Source: Halomonas huangheensis (GTDB lineage: Bacteria; Pseudomonadota; Gammaproteobacteria; Pseudomonadales; Halomonadaceae). From it: 64,000 bases of DNA. Of this stretch, positions 24,889 to 34,384 are shown one piece after another. Each line of letters begins with the position of its first letter. Positions within the stretch are counted from its first letter, which is position 1. Where the stretch lies: the NCBI RefSeq assembly GCF_001431725.1, contig NZ_CP013106.1:3658001-3722000 (forward strand). The letters run 5' to 3'. Both the position numbers and the translations under genes were made by a program. The notes under the pieces are model-generated. The model made no database searches. It was not told the DNA's origin and saw only the letters and a program-made list of their open reading frames with translations.

Positions 24889-25413
24889 TCAGCCTATTCT
24901 TGCCAACCGGCTACGATGCAGCCTTGCCTTCGCCACATACCCTTCAACATTGTCCTTGAGCGCCGCTATTGTCTTGTCATCCAGTTCCCGGACCACCCGC
25001 GCGGGGGCTCCCACGATCAAGCTGTTGTCGGGAAACTCGGCACCCTCCTTGATCAGAGCGCCAGCGCCCACCAGGCAGTTCCTGCCGATTACCGCACCGT
25101 TGAGAACCACCGCTTGAATGCCAATCAGGCTACCCTCGCCAATGATACAACCATGCAACATGGCCTGGTGCCCTACCGTCACGTCCTGACCAACCCGCAA
25201 CGGGAACCCCGGATCGGCGTGCAGCACGGCGCCGTCCTGGATATTGCTGCGCTGTTGAATCTCGATGCTCTCCGTATCCCCACGTACCACTGCCTGGTAC
25301 CAGATACTGGCGTCCTCGAATATGCGAACCTGGCCGATGACTTCAGCACTCTCGGCTACCAGAACGCTACGATGTATCTGCGGAGAATGATTACCCAACC
25401 GATAGATCGCCAT
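24889..25413 (-). CDS. Gamma-carbonic-anhydrase-like hexapeptide-repeat protein
   Basis: 174 residues from the ATG at 25413 (AGGAG site). A left-handed beta-helix built from hexapeptide repeats (residues 20-140) ends in a helix. Metal-binding histidines are seen in VLHADPG and VGHQAMLHGC, as in the YrdA/PaaY/CaiE group. Members bind zinc; carbonic anhydrase or CoA-thioester-related roles are reported in different branches, and no function can be fixed here. Last gene of the leftward cluster, 52 bases after the threonine aldolase gene. Confidence 0.88.
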   Translation of the reverse strand: MAIYRLGNHSPQIHRSVLVAESAEVIGQVRIFEDASIWYQAVVRGDTESIEIQQRSNIQDGAVLHADPGFPLRVGQDVTVGHQAMLHGCIIGEGSLIGIQAVVLNGAVIGRNCLVGAGALIKEGAEFPDNSLIVGAPARVVRELDDKTIAALKDNVEGYVAKARLHRSRLARIG

Positions 25414-25465
25414 CCTATGCTCCTTCCATGCACGCTCTTGGATCAATAAGAGTATGGCTACTTAT

Positions 25466-26476
25466 TCAGGTGTTTGCCGCACACCAGGCGCCAATTTCAC
25501 TGGCCACTCTACGCACATCCGACTCACCGACATCGAGATGTGTGACCATCCGCGTACGAGGACGTACCGCGACAAGGATATCGCGCTCGGCCAGCCATGC
25601 TTCGAGATCGGCACAGTAGGGTCTGGGTACGTTGACATAGACCATATTCGTCGCCTGCTCCGCTACCGAGATTCCCGGAACACAAGCCAACCACTCGCCC
25701 AGCAAGCGTGCATGACGATGGTCATCGGCCAGACGCTCGACATGATGCGTCAGCGCGTACTGACAAGCCGCCGCCAATAATCCAGATTGACGCATGCCGC
25801 CACCGAGTGTCTTGCGCCAACGGCGTGCCGCGCTGATGAAACGCTCTCCTCCCAGCAACAAGGCCCCCACTGGTGCGCCCAGCCCCTTGGAAAAGCATAA
25901 CGTCACCGAGTCGAATCCCGCGCACAGCTCAGCCAGCGACTTGCCGGTCGCGACCGAAGCATTGAACAACCGAGCACCATCGAGATGGCTGGCAAGGCCA
26001 CGTTCAGCAGCCAGTCCAGTCACGGTATTGATGTAGTCCTGGGGCAGGACCTTGCCATGAAAGGTGTTCTCCAGGCAGATCAGACGCGTGCGGGCATGAT
26101 GGATATCATCGTCCTTGATCGCAGCGGCGATGTCCTCCAGTCCCATACGACCCTGGGCATCCTGGCTCAGCGGCTGTGGTTGGATACCGCCCAACACGGC
26201 CCCTCCACCGCCTTCATCGTGATAGATATGCGACAACTGACCGGCGATGTATTCATCACCACGCCCGCAGTGAACCAACAGCGCTGTCAGGTTGCTCTGA
26301 GTCGCAGAGGGAAAGAAAGCCGCTGCAGCAAACCCGGCACGGTCGGCCACTTCCATCTCCAGCATGCGGACACTGGGATCATCCCCCCAGACATCATCAC
26401 CCACCGCCGCCCGAGCCATTGTCGCGAGCATAGCCTCCGTCGGCCGTGTCACCGTGTCACTGCGTAGATCGATCAT
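25466..26476 (-). CDS. Low-specificity L-threonine aldolase-type PLP enzyme
   Basis: 336 residues from the ATG at 26476 (GGGAGAGGA site), starting MIDLRSDTVTRPTEAM. The PLP lysine is K197 in TLCFSKGLGAPVG; D166 in HLDGARLFNA binds the cofactor ring; the histidine in LSHIYHDEGG stacks on it. The family cleaves beta-hydroxy-alpha-amino acids to glycine and an aldehyde, or runs in reverse. It lies in a cluster with a glyoxylate aminotransferase, so glycine may link the two. The true hydroxy-amino-acid substrate is unknown. Confidence 0.92.
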   Translation of the reverse strand: MIDLRSDTVTRPTEAMLATMARAAVGDDVWGDDPSVRMLEMEVADRAGFAAAAFFPSATQSNLTALLVHCGRGDEYIAGQLSHIYHDEGGGGAVLGGIQPQPLSQDAQGRMGLEDIAAAIKDDDIHHARTRLICLENTFHGKVLPQDYINTVTGLAAERGLASHLDGARLFNASVATGKSLAELCAGFDSVTLCFSKGLGAPVGALLLGGERFISAARRWRKTLGGGMRQSGLLAAACQYALTHHVERLADDHRHARLLGEWLACVPGISVAEQATNMVYVNVPRPYCADLEAWLAERDILVAVRPRTRMVTHLDVGESDVRRVASEIGAWCAANT

Positions 26477-26555
26477 GTCGTCCTCTCCCTGGGGCTCAGC
26501 AGTAGATCGTATTTCAGGACTATCATCGCCCGCTCTCACTTACCACTTTCAACTA

Positions 26556-29500
26556 CTATGCCAGAGCTCGGGACAACAATTGCACCACATGTTCGGCCTC
26601 ACGTTCGGTGCCGTCCTTGATCTGGTGGCGACAGCTGGTGCCATCGGCCACGATCAGAGCCTCCCCCGCACTGCGTACTGCGGGTAGCAACGCAGCCTCA
26701 GCCATCTGAATCGATGCCTCGTAATGCTCACGCTCGTAGCCGAAACTTCCCGCCATTCCGCAACAGGATGAGTTGATGGTTTCCACCTCGAGACCCGGAA
26801 TCCAGCTCAACACCTTCTCCACCGGCCGCAACGCATCGAAGGCCTTCTGGTGACAGTGTCCGTGCAGCAATGCCTTCGGCTGGGGCAACGGTTTGAGCGC
26901 CAACGCGAGGCGACCTGCTTCCTGTTCACGCACAAGGAATTCTTCAAACAATAGACAGGCCTCGGCCAGCTTGCGGGCCGGCTCACCCAATCCATATCCC
27001 AGGAACTCATCACGCATGGTCAGCAGGCAGGAAGGCTCCAGTCCCACCACAGCCGCACCACGCTCTACATAGGGCATCAGTGTTGCCAGGGTGCGCTCGG
27101 CTTCGGCGCGAGCACGGTCCACCTGCCCGGCGGACAGGTAAGTGCGCCCGCAACATAACGGGCGCTTGTCCGCCCCCCGGGACAGGATCACACGATAGCC
27201 CGCAGCTTCCAGTACCCGGTGAGCGGCCTCGGCATTGGTGCCTTCCATGTAGTTGTTGAAAGTGTCGACAAACAGCACGACTTCAGGCAGTTCGGTTTTG
27301 CCCCCTGCAGCGTCTCCCTGGCTAGACGAAGCCTGGGTCTGGAGAGAGGAGGCCCGGGCGAGATAGTTGTCGGTGACCAATGGCAGTTCACGGGCCTCGG
27401 CCAGCCCCAGGTAGCGTTTGAGAGGACGCGCCAGCCACGGTAGACCATCGACAAGACGAGTAATGGGCGCAAGGCGTTTGAGGGTCGGTGCCATACGCGG
27501 CAGGTCGGCCACCAGCCGCTCACGCAGCGCCACCCCATCGCGTGCCACTCGAGCTGCACGGGCCTCGATCTTGATCCGGGCCATATCCACACCGGTGGGA
27601 CAATCCCGCTTGCAGCCCTTGCAGGAGACGCACAGGTCCAGCGCCTCCTTGACCTCGTCGCCGGCCAGTCCCTCGCGGCCCAATTGCCCGGACAACACCA
27701 GACGCAGGGTATTGGCCCGCCCTCGAGTCAGGTGCTTCTCGTCACGGGTGATGCGATAGCTGGGGCACATGGTCCCGGCATCGAACTTGCGACAGTGACC
27801 ATTGTTGTTGCACATCTCCACGGCACTGGCGAGGCCGCCAGTGGTATCCACTCCCGTGCCCGGAGCGCTCTGTTCACCGGTCAGCGGATCACGGGTCACG
27901 TTCCATGGCGACCAGTCGAGCACCGGGGTCAGCGGGATAGTCTGATACTCCGTCGGGAAGCGGAACAGACGATTGTCATCCATCTTCGGTGTATCGACGA
28001 TCTTGCCCGGGTTCATCAGGTTATCAGGGTCGAACAGCCCCTTGACCTCGCGGAAGGCATCATTGATGGCATCCCCGAACTGCCATGCCACCCACTCGCC
28101 ACGGCAGATGCCATCGCCATGTTCACCGGAATAGGCGCCCTTGTATTCACGTACCAGCGCGGCAGCTTCCTCGGCAATCGCGCGCATCTTCTCGGCGCCA
28201 CCACTGCGCATATCGAGAATCGGCCTGACATGCAGGGTGCCGACACTGGCGTGGGCATACCAGGTACCTTCGGTGCCATGACGATGGAAGACTTCGGTCA
28301 GGCGGTCGGTGTATGCGGCGAGGTGCTCCAGCGGAACCGCACAGTCCTCGATAAACGACACCGGCTTGCCGTTGCCCTTCATGCTCATCATGATATTGAG
28401 TCCAGCCTTGCGCACGTCCCACAGCGCCTTCTGCGACTTTGCCTCGGCCATGTCGACCACCGATCCGGGCAGCCCCAGCTCCCCCATCAGCTCATTGAGT
28501 CGCGCCAGATCACGGATCAGCGCCTCGCGATCGGGACCTGCGAACTCCACCAGCAGCACCGCATCGGGGCGCCCGATCAGGGCGGTCTCGATCACCGGAC
28601 GAAACGATGGGTTCTCCAGCGCCAGCTCGATCATGGTGCGATCGACCAGCTCCACCGCGGTCGGCGCCAGGGTGACAATGTGCTGGGTCATATCCATGGC
28701 CTGATAGAAGGTCGGGAAGTTCACCACTCCCAGCACCTTGTGTTCAGGCAATGGCGACAGCTTCAGCGTGATCCGCTGGGTCACCGCTAGAGAGCCTTCG
28801 GAACCAATCAGCAGGTGCGCCAGGTTGGCTCGGCCATCAGAGTCATAGGGCAAGGGGTTCTGGCAGTCGAAGATGTCCAGGTTATAGCCCGCTACCCGCC
28901 GCGTGAGCTTGGGATAGTGCTCGCGAATGCGCTGTTGTTCGCGCTCGGCAATCCGACGCACAGCCTCAGCAATCCGGGATTCCCTTGATCCCGCCGTCAG
29001 CTCATCGACAAACCCGAAACGGGCCTCACCTCCATCGGCCATCAGCACATCGACACCCAGCACGTTGTGTACCATGTTGCCGTAATGGATCGAACGCGAG
29101 CCGCAGGAATTGTTGCCGGCCATCCCGCCCAGGGTGCACTGAGCGCTGGTCGAGACATCCACCGGGTACCATAGCCCATGCGGCTTGAGCCAGGCATTGA
29201 GATGATCGAGCACGATCCCTGGCTCCACCACTACGGTACGAGCGTCGGGATCAAACTCGATTACCCCATTGAGCGAACGGCTGACATCGATCACCAGTGC
29301 CTCACCCACCGTCTGGCCACACTGGCTGGTACCGCCGCCACGCGGCAGAACAGGAACCCCTGCATCGCGAGCGATATCCACCGCCAGCGCCAGGTCGCGC
29401 TGATGACGAGGAATCACCACTCCAAACGGAGTGACCTGATAGATCGAGGCATCGGTGGAGTAGCGACCCCGCGAAGCCTCATCGAACAACACATCACCTT

Positions 29501-29603
29501 CGAGCTCCTTGCGCAGACGCGATGCCAACTCAGTCACTGGACGTATTCTGGCATCACGACCAACCAGCTCTCGATCGGTATGGGGTGAGGTAAATACTGT
29601 CAT
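26556..29603 (-). CDS. FAD- and Fe-S-binding D-2-hydroxyacid dehydrogenase, YdiJ-like fusion
   Basis: 1015 residues, matching YdiJ-type proteins (about 1018). The N-terminal FAD domain (40-270) has PRGGGTSQCGQTVG and GGMAGNNSCGSRS. The linked oxidase C-domain ends GEHGDGICRGEW and LMNPGKIVD. A ferredoxin-like part follows with C-x5-C (CNNNGHC) and CVSCKGCKRDCP, then two CCG domains (LCCGRTYLSAG, SCCGMAGSFG). It oxidises a D-2-hydroxyacid (D-2-hydroxyglutarate, lactate or glycolate type) and sends electrons to the membrane. It lies 9 bases downstream of the aminotransferase. It is a single-chain analogue of GlcD plus GlcF, also present in this window. Confidence 0.9.
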   Translation of the reverse strand: MTVFTSPHTDRELVGRDARIRPVTELASRLRKELEGDVLFDEASRGRYSTDASIYQVTPFGVVIPRHQRDLALAVDIARDAGVPVLPRGGGTSQCGQTVGEALVIDVSRSLNGVIEFDPDARTVVVEPGIVLDHLNAWLKPHGLWYPVDVSTSAQCTLGGMAGNNSCGSRSIHYGNMVHNVLGVDVLMADGGEARFGFVDELTAGSRESRIAEAVRRIAEREQQRIREHYPKLTRRVAGYNLDIFDCQNPLPYDSDGRANLAHLLIGSEGSLAVTQRITLKLSPLPEHKVLGVVNFPTFYQAMDMTQHIVTLAPTAVELVDRTMIELALENPSFRPVIETALIGRPDAVLLVEFAGPDREALIRDLARLNELMGELGLPGSVVDMAEAKSQKALWDVRKAGLNIMMSMKGNGKPVSFIEDCAVPLEHLAAYTDRLTEVFHRHGTEGTWYAHASVGTLHVRPILDMRSGGAEKMRAIAEEAAALVREYKGAYSGEHGDGICRGEWVAWQFGDAINDAFREVKGLFDPDNLMNPGKIVDTPKMDDNRLFRFPTEYQTIPLTPVLDWSPWNVTRDPLTGEQSAPGTGVDTTGGLASAVEMCNNNGHCRKFDAGTMCPSYRITRDEKHLTRGRANTLRLVLSGQLGREGLAGDEVKEALDLCVSCKGCKRDCPTGVDMARIKIEARAARVARDGVALRERLVADLPRMAPTLKRLAPITRLVDGLPWLARPLKRYLGLAEARELPLVTDNYLARASSLQTQASSSQGDAAGGKTELPEVVLFVDTFNNYMEGTNAEAAHRVLEAAGYRVILSRGADKRPLCCGRTYLSAGQVDRARAEAERTLATLMPYVERGAAVVGLEPSCLLTMRDEFLGYGLGEPARKLAEACLLFEEFLVREQEAGRLALALKPLPQPKALLHGHCHQKAFDALRPVEKVLSWIPGLEVETINSSCCGMAGSFGYEREHYEASIQMAEAALLPAVRSAGEALIVADGTSCRHQIKDGTEREAEHVVQLLSRALA

Positions 29604-29612
29604 GAACCCTCC

Positions 29613-30827
29613 TCAGGCATCGCTGGCGTGAGCCGGAGCATGCTCGGAGAAGTAACGCATGGCGGCCTCCACTCCGCTGCTGGCCAAAGGCACGCCAGAC
29701 ATTGTCAGGCCCATCTCGCAGCCGCTGAGGGTCGCCATCAGCGTCAGATCATTGCAGTCGCCCAGATGACCGATACGGAACATGCGTCCTTTCGCCTTAC
29801 CCAGCCCCATCCCCAACGACAGGTCGAAACGCCGATAGATCAGCTGGCGTACCGTATCGGCATCGACACCCTCGGGCATCACAACCCCAGTCAACACCGG
29901 TGAGTACACGGCAGGATCCTGGCACTGGATCTCGAGGCCCCAGGCCTTGACTGCCTCACGGACCCCAGCTGCCCAGCGCTGGTGGCGGGCAAAGACATTA
30001 TCGAGACCTTCTGTGAGCAGCATGTTCAGCGACTCGTCGAGGCCATAAAGCAGGTTGGTGTTGGGCGTGTAGGGCCAGTAGCCATTGCGGTTGGCCTCGA
30101 GAATCTCGTCCCAGGCCCAGAAACTCTTCGGCAGTTCAGCCTTGCGGCTGGCGTCGATGGCCTTGTCCGACAGCGCATTGAAGCTGATCCCTGGCGGCAG
30201 CATCAGTCCCTTCTGCGAACCTGAGATGGTGACATCGACGCCCCATTCGTCATGCCGATAGTCGGCACTGGCCAACCCGGAGATGGTATCGACCATCAAC
30301 AGTGCTGGGTGGCCAGTGGCATCAATGGCACGACGCACCGCGGCAATATCACTGGTCACCCCGGTGGAGGTCTCGTTGTGGACCACGCACACCGCCTTGA
30401 TGCGCTGCTCACTGTCTTCACGCAGACGGGCCTCGATCATCTCGGCCTGTACCCCATGCCGCCAGCCCTCATCACCGGGCAAGCCGATGAATTCTGGCTC
30501 CAGACCCAGGCGCCTGGCCATCTTCTGCCACAGGGTGGCGAAGTGCCCGGTCTCGTACATCAGCACGCTATCTCCCGGTGATAGTGTGTTGATCAAGGCC
30601 GCTTCCCAGGCACCGGTCCCCGAAGCGGGATAGATCACTACCGGCCCCTGGGTCTTGAACACCTGACGAACCTTGTCGAGTAGCTCACGTCCCAACGCAC
30701 CGAACTCCGGACCACGATGATCGATGGTCGGCAGGCTCATGGCTCGCAGGATACGATCCGGCACCGGCGAAGGTCCGGGAATCTGCAGGAAGTGACGGCC
30801 GGAAGGATGGAAGTCCAGGTTAAGCAT
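29613..30827 (-). CDS. Serine-glyoxylate aminotransferase-type PLP enzyme
   Basis: 404 residues with a GAGGA ribosome site. PLP lysine K206 in ISGSQKGLMLPPG, D180 in MVDTISGLASADYRHDEWGVD. The GPSPVPDRILRAMSLPTIDHRGPEF opening matches the alanine/serine-glyoxylate transaminase class. It would move an amino group from serine or another donor to glyoxylate, giving glycine. Ureidoglycine-glyoxylate aminotransferase (PucG/HpxJ) is the same fold and is possible because of the purine genes here, but the sequence reads closer to the serine enzyme. An operator-like TATGAATTCAA lies at 30960-30970. Confidence 0.88.
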   Translation of the reverse strand: MLNLDFHPSGRHFLQIPGPSPVPDRILRAMSLPTIDHRGPEFGALGRELLDKVRQVFKTQGPVVIYPASGTGAWEAALINTLSPGDSVLMYETGHFATLWQKMARRLGLEPEFIGLPGDEGWRHGVQAEMIEARLREDSEQRIKAVCVVHNETSTGVTSDIAAVRRAIDATGHPALLMVDTISGLASADYRHDEWGVDVTISGSQKGLMLPPGISFNALSDKAIDASRKAELPKSFWAWDEILEANRNGYWPYTPNTNLLYGLDESLNMLLTEGLDNVFARHQRWAAGVREAVKAWGLEIQCQDPAVYSPVLTGVVMPEGVDADTVRQLIYRRFDLSLGMGLGKAKGRMFRIGHLGDCNDLTLMATLSGCEMGLTMSGVPLASSGVEAAMRYFSEHAPAHASDA

Positions 30828-30959
30828 GTCTTGGTCCTCATCGGCGCTATCATCAGCGCCTGTTGTTGTTCCAGATCAGGAAATTCGACTCGAGATAACC
30901 TTGAAGTCAGGGGGTCGACAGGCCCGAGAATAGCGACAGTGAGCTCGTGTATATGTAAT

Positions 30960-30970
30960 TATGAATTCAA
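30960..30970. promoter_or_regulatory. GAATTC-centred candidate operator upstream of the aminotransferase
   Basis: TATGAATTCAA shares its core with 36149-36163 and 36910-36930, near the GntR gene at 37096. It is 133 bases before the aminotransferase start. Confidence 0.4.
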
Positions 30971-31025
30971 CACCATCGATACCAGCGCCTGAAAAAGCAC
31001 TTATGTATGCATCAGGACGAATGGA

Positions 31026-32213
31026 TCAGCGTACGACGCCCTTCTCACGCAACTCGGCAAGCTCCTCCTCGGAGACACCAAGCCCTTGCAGCACTTCATC
31101 GGTATGTTGAGCAAACAGCGGCGCCGGCATGCGGATATCCAGCGGCGTGGCAGAAAATTTGGTCGGAAAGCCGATGGTCTTCATGCGCCCCATCACCGGG
31201 TGCTCGACTTCCTGGACCATGCCGCGCTCCAGATAGTGCTCGTCGTGCATGGCCTCGCTGAAATCATTGATCGGTCCCGCAGGAACACCCGCCTGGTCAC
31301 AACGCGCCAGCCAGAAGGCTCGATCCTGGTCGACAAGAATCGCCTCCAATACCTGTTCCAGCGCCTCGACATTGGTGCCGCGGTCCAGATTGGTGACGAA
31401 ACGCGGATCTTCCATCAGTTCAGGGCGCTCGATGACCTCGGTACAGAAGCGCTCCCAGGTCCGCTGGTTGGCACAGCCGAGCATCATGTAACCGTCGCGA
31501 ACCTGCACCGCCTGATAGGGCGCCGAAACACGGTGCCGCCAACCGGTTGCCGCCGGAACCCGCCCTTCGGAGAAGTATGCCGCCGCCTCCCAGGTGAACC
31601 AGGGCAGCCCACATTCAGCAATGGACACGTCGAGATGCTGGCCCTCTCCGGTCTTTTGCCGATGGATATACGCGGCCAATATCGAGTAGATGGAGGTGAT
31701 GCCTGCGCCGATGTCATATACCGCGACACCAGTCTTGAGTGGACGCCGGCCCGGCTCCCCGGTCATCGACATCAAGCCGCTCATGCCCTGCGCGACCAGA
31801 TCGAAGCCACCCTTGCGGCTATAGGGACCGGTCTGGCCATAGCCGGAAATCGAACAGTAGATGATGCTCGGATTTACCTTTTTCAGGCTCTGGTAATCGA
31901 TACCCAACGATTGAGTCACACCGGGGCGGTAGTTCTCCACCACGACATCCGCCTCACTAGCGAGGCGGTAGAACAGCTCGCGGCCCTGCTCGCTCTTGAG
32001 GTTCAGTGAAATGCTCTTCTTGTTGCGATTGATCTGCGCAAAGCAGGTCGACTCGTCATTGACGTAAGGGCCCATTTGACGGCTGTCATCACCACCATTG
32101 GCCTTCTCGACCTTGATCACCTCTGCCCCCATATCGCCCAGCACCATGGTGCAGTAGGGGCCAGCCATGATCTGGGATGCGTCCAGAACCTTGATGCCTT
32201 CGAGTGGCAGCAT
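31026..32213 (-). CDS. Class III CoA-transferase (CaiB/Frc type)
   Basis: 395 residues with an AAGGAG site. Family features: LDASQIMAGPYCTMVLGDMGAEVIKVE at the start, NRNKKSISLNLKS, and the catalytic aspartate D167 in AVYDIGAG. GGFDLVAQGMSGLMSMTGEP is typical. It transfers CoA between two carboxylic acids, activating the imported acid. It follows the crotonase-fold gene by 26 bases in the TRAP-linked cluster. The acid is unknown; carnitine, oxalate, mesaconate and itaconate enzymes all belong to this family. Confidence 0.92.
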   Translation of the reverse strand: MLPLEGIKVLDASQIMAGPYCTMVLGDMGAEVIKVEKANGGDDSRQMGPYVNDESTCFAQINRNKKSISLNLKSEQGRELFYRLASEADVVVENYRPGVTQSLGIDYQSLKKVNPSIIYCSISGYGQTGPYSRKGGFDLVAQGMSGLMSMTGEPGRRPLKTGVAVYDIGAGITSIYSILAAYIHRQKTGEGQHLDVSIAECGLPWFTWEAAAYFSEGRVPAATGWRHRVSAPYQAVQVRDGYMMLGCANQRTWERFCTEVIERPELMEDPRFVTNLDRGTNVEALEQVLEAILVDQDRAFWLARCDQAGVPAGPINDFSEAMHDEHYLERGMVQEVEHPVMGRMKTIGFPTKFSATPLDIRMPAPLFAQHTDEVLQGLGVSEEELAELREKGVVR

Positions 32214-32239
32214 ATTGATCTCCTTGCCCGAACCCGGCG

Positions 32240-33034
32240 TCAGCGTCCACGCCAGGTGAAAGGCGTCTTGTTGACGAATTTGTTCACGGCAGCCTTGAAG
32301 TCCTCACTGGTGTAGCAAGCGGCTATCCAATCATCACTGGCATCGCTCGCTGCGCGTTTCTCATCCAACAGACGTTGAATCACCTGCTTGGCGGCCAGTA
32401 CCGTCAATGGCGCACGACGCTTGAAGGCAACAGCGCGCTCGGTGACCGCCGCCGTAATCTGCTCAGCGTCGATAATCTCGGCGACCAGTCCGGCAGCATG
32501 TGCGTCTTCGGCGCCGATCAGCTCACCGGCCATCAACACCTGCTTGGCACGCGCCACTCCCGCATGTTCCACCAGTCGCGAGATATTGGTGATCGACAGG
32601 CAGTTGCCGAGGGTGCGAGCAATGGGAATACCGAATTGCAGCGACGGCGTGGCGTAGCGGAAATCACAGGCCAGGGCGATGGCCGCGCCACCGCCAACGC
32701 AGAAACCTTCCAGCAGAGCCAGAGTCGGACGCGGCAGGCGCTCTACTCGCCCCACCAGATGGTCGATGCGTCGCTCGTAGGCAATGGCATCCTCGCCACT
32801 GGAGAACTCAGCGAACTGCTTGATATCGGTGCCGGCGACGAAGGCTTCGCCGCCAGCACCGCGCATTACCACCGCCACCACTTCCGGGTCGTTCTCGATC
32901 GCCTCACAGTGGGCATCAAGCTGGTCGTACATCTGCCAGGTCATGGCATTACGACTGGCCACGCGATCGAAGGTCAGCCAGGCAATGCCATCTTCGACGC
33001 GGTAATCGACCCGGCCCTGTTGGTTGTCACTCAT
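32240..33034 (-). CDS. Crotonase-fold protein lacking both hydratase glutamates
   Basis: 264 residues from the ATG at 33034 (GGGAGA site); the frame opens at 33073. The crotonase fold is clear: NAMTWQMYDQLDAHCE, AFVAGTDIKQF (oxyanion hole) and EGFCVGGGAAIALACDFRYA. In enoyl-CoA hydratase the catalytic residues sit in GGGCE and FGQPE. Here they read GGGAA (A118) and FGIPI (I138), so neither glutamate is present. Hydration by the standard mechanism is unlikely; isomerase, lyase, hydrolase or decarboxylase chemistry on a CoA ester is possible. It is placed between dctM and the CoA-transferase, so it presumably acts on the CoA ester formed there. Confidence 0.85.
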   Translation of the reverse strand: MSDNQQGRVDYRVEDGIAWLTFDRVASRNAMTWQMYDQLDAHCEAIENDPEVVAVVMRGAGGEAFVAGTDIKQFAEFSSGEDAIAYERRIDHLVGRVERLPRPTLALLEGFCVGGGAAIALACDFRYATPSLQFGIPIARTLGNCLSITNISRLVEHAGVARAKQVLMAGELIGAEDAHAAGLVAEIIDAEQITAAVTERAVAFKRRAPLTVLAAKQVIQRLLDEKRAASDASDDWIAACYTSEDFKAAVNKFVNKTPFTWRGR

Positions 33035-33082
33035 CACAGTCTCCCGATGTTGTTCATCAACACCTGTCATCAAGATTGCTCA

Positions 33083-34369
33083 TCACGTGCCGTAGATCAG
33101 ATTGACCAGCGCCAGAGCGACTGCCGGCACATAGGTGTTGATCATCAGGATCACGAACAGCACCCCGAGGAACCACAGGTTGGTTCGGGTGGTGGCCCAT
33201 ATATCGGCCTTGGCTATGGAGCACGAGGCGATCAATACGCTGGCCACCGGAGGTGTCTGTTGGCCGATGGCCAGATTGAGGGTCACGATCAAGCCGAAAT
33301 GCAGAGGATCAATGCCGACCGCCGTTACCAGCGGCAGCACAATCGGTACCACCAGGATGATCGCCGCCGCCGAGTGCAGGAAGATACCGAGGATCAGGAA
33401 CACGACATTGAGCAGCGCCAGCACCACATACTTGTTGCTGGTCATCTCGGCGATCGAATTGGCCAGTTGCTGTGGAATCTGACTCTCGGTGAGGTAGTGC
33501 CCCACCACCGCCGAGCTGGCCACCAGCAACATCACCACCGCAGTCTGCACCCCGGCATCGAGGCAGGACTTGTAGAAGGTACGCAGGGTGAACTCACGGT
33601 ACACCACCGCACTGATGAAGATCGCCACGATCACCGCCAATGCCGCGCCTTCGGTGGCCGTGACGATACCGCCGAAGATACCGCCGAGAATGATCACCGG
33701 GATCACCAGCGCCCAGGCGGCGCCCTTGAAGGCCTTCCACAATCGGCTGGCCTGAAAGCGCTCTTCCGCAGGCAGGTTGTAGCGCCGTGCCAGGAAGTAA
33801 CACATCGCTGCCAGCCCCAGAGCGCCAAGCAGCCCGGGGAATATCCCGGCAACGAACATCTTGACCACCGACTCTCCAGACATCACCGCATACAGGATCA
33901 TGGGAATCGATGGCGGCAGAATGATCGCCAGGCTCGCGGCCGACGATGAGATGGCGGCGGCAAACTCCTTCGAGTATCCCTTGCTGCGCATGGCGGGAAT
34001 CAGCAGGCTACCGATTGCCGATACCCCCGCCACCGCCGACCCGGAAATTTCCGCGAAGAAGATCGAGGCGCCGATGGTCACCATCGCCAGCCCGCCCTTG
34101 ACGAAACCGATCATCGCCGAGGCCAGTTCAATCAGGCGCCGCGAGATGCTCGAGGCATTCATGATTGCCCCGGCAAGAATGAACAGTGGAATAGCGATCA
34201 ACGGAAAGTTGGTAGCACCGTCGAACATCACCATGCCGATATTGGGCAGTGCATAACTGCCATAACTGACGATGGTCGCCAGCGCACCAACAATACCCAG
34301 TGCAACAGCCACCGGAACATTGATCAAGATCAGCCCGATCAGGCCGACGAACATGGATGCAATGATCAT
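33083..34369 (-). CDS. dctM: TRAP transporter large permease, DctM-type
   Basis: 428 residues with DctM hallmarks: FPLIAIPLFILAGAIMNASSISRRLIELA, GSAVAGVSAIGSLLIPAM, ILPPSIPMILYAVMSGESV, TATEGAALAVIVA and GQQTPPVASVLIASC. Membrane channel of the third TRAP system, 15 bases after dctQ. The crotonase and CoA-transferase genes follow, so the cargo is probably an acid activated to a CoA ester. Confidence 0.95.
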   Translation of the reverse strand: MIIASMFVGLIGLILINVPVAVALGIVGALATIVSYGSYALPNIGMVMFDGATNFPLIAIPLFILAGAIMNASSISRRLIELASAMIGFVKGGLAMVTIGASIFFAEISGSAVAGVSAIGSLLIPAMRSKGYSKEFAAAISSSAASLAIILPPSIPMILYAVMSGESVVKMFVAGIFPGLLGALGLAAMCYFLARRYNLPAEERFQASRLWKAFKGAAWALVIPVIILGGIFGGIVTATEGAALAVIVAIFISAVVYREFTLRTFYKSCLDAGVQTAVVMLLVASSAVVGHYLTESQIPQQLANSIAEMTSNKYVVLALLNVVFLILGIFLHSAAAIILVVPIVLPLVTAVGIDPLHFGLIVTLNLAIGQQTPPVASVLIASCSIAKADIWATTRTNLWFLGVLFVILMINTYVPAVALALVNLIYGT

Positions 34370-34384
34370 GGGGCACTCTCCTGT

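Noticed and set aside
25466..30827. A beta-hydroxyaspartate cycle
   Set aside because: No hydroxyaspartate dehydratase or iminosuccinate reductase; the aldolase is of the L-threonine type rather than the D-threonine-type aldolase of that cycle.
24889..33034. A carnitine (caiB-caiD-caiE-like) pathway
   Set aside because: The crotonase lacks both glutamates, and no CaiT, CaiA or CaiC is present.
32375..33949. A 524-codon open frame opposite the crotonase and dctM genes
   Set aside because: High histidine/arginine/glutamine shadow with no domain; the opposite strand encodes real proteins.
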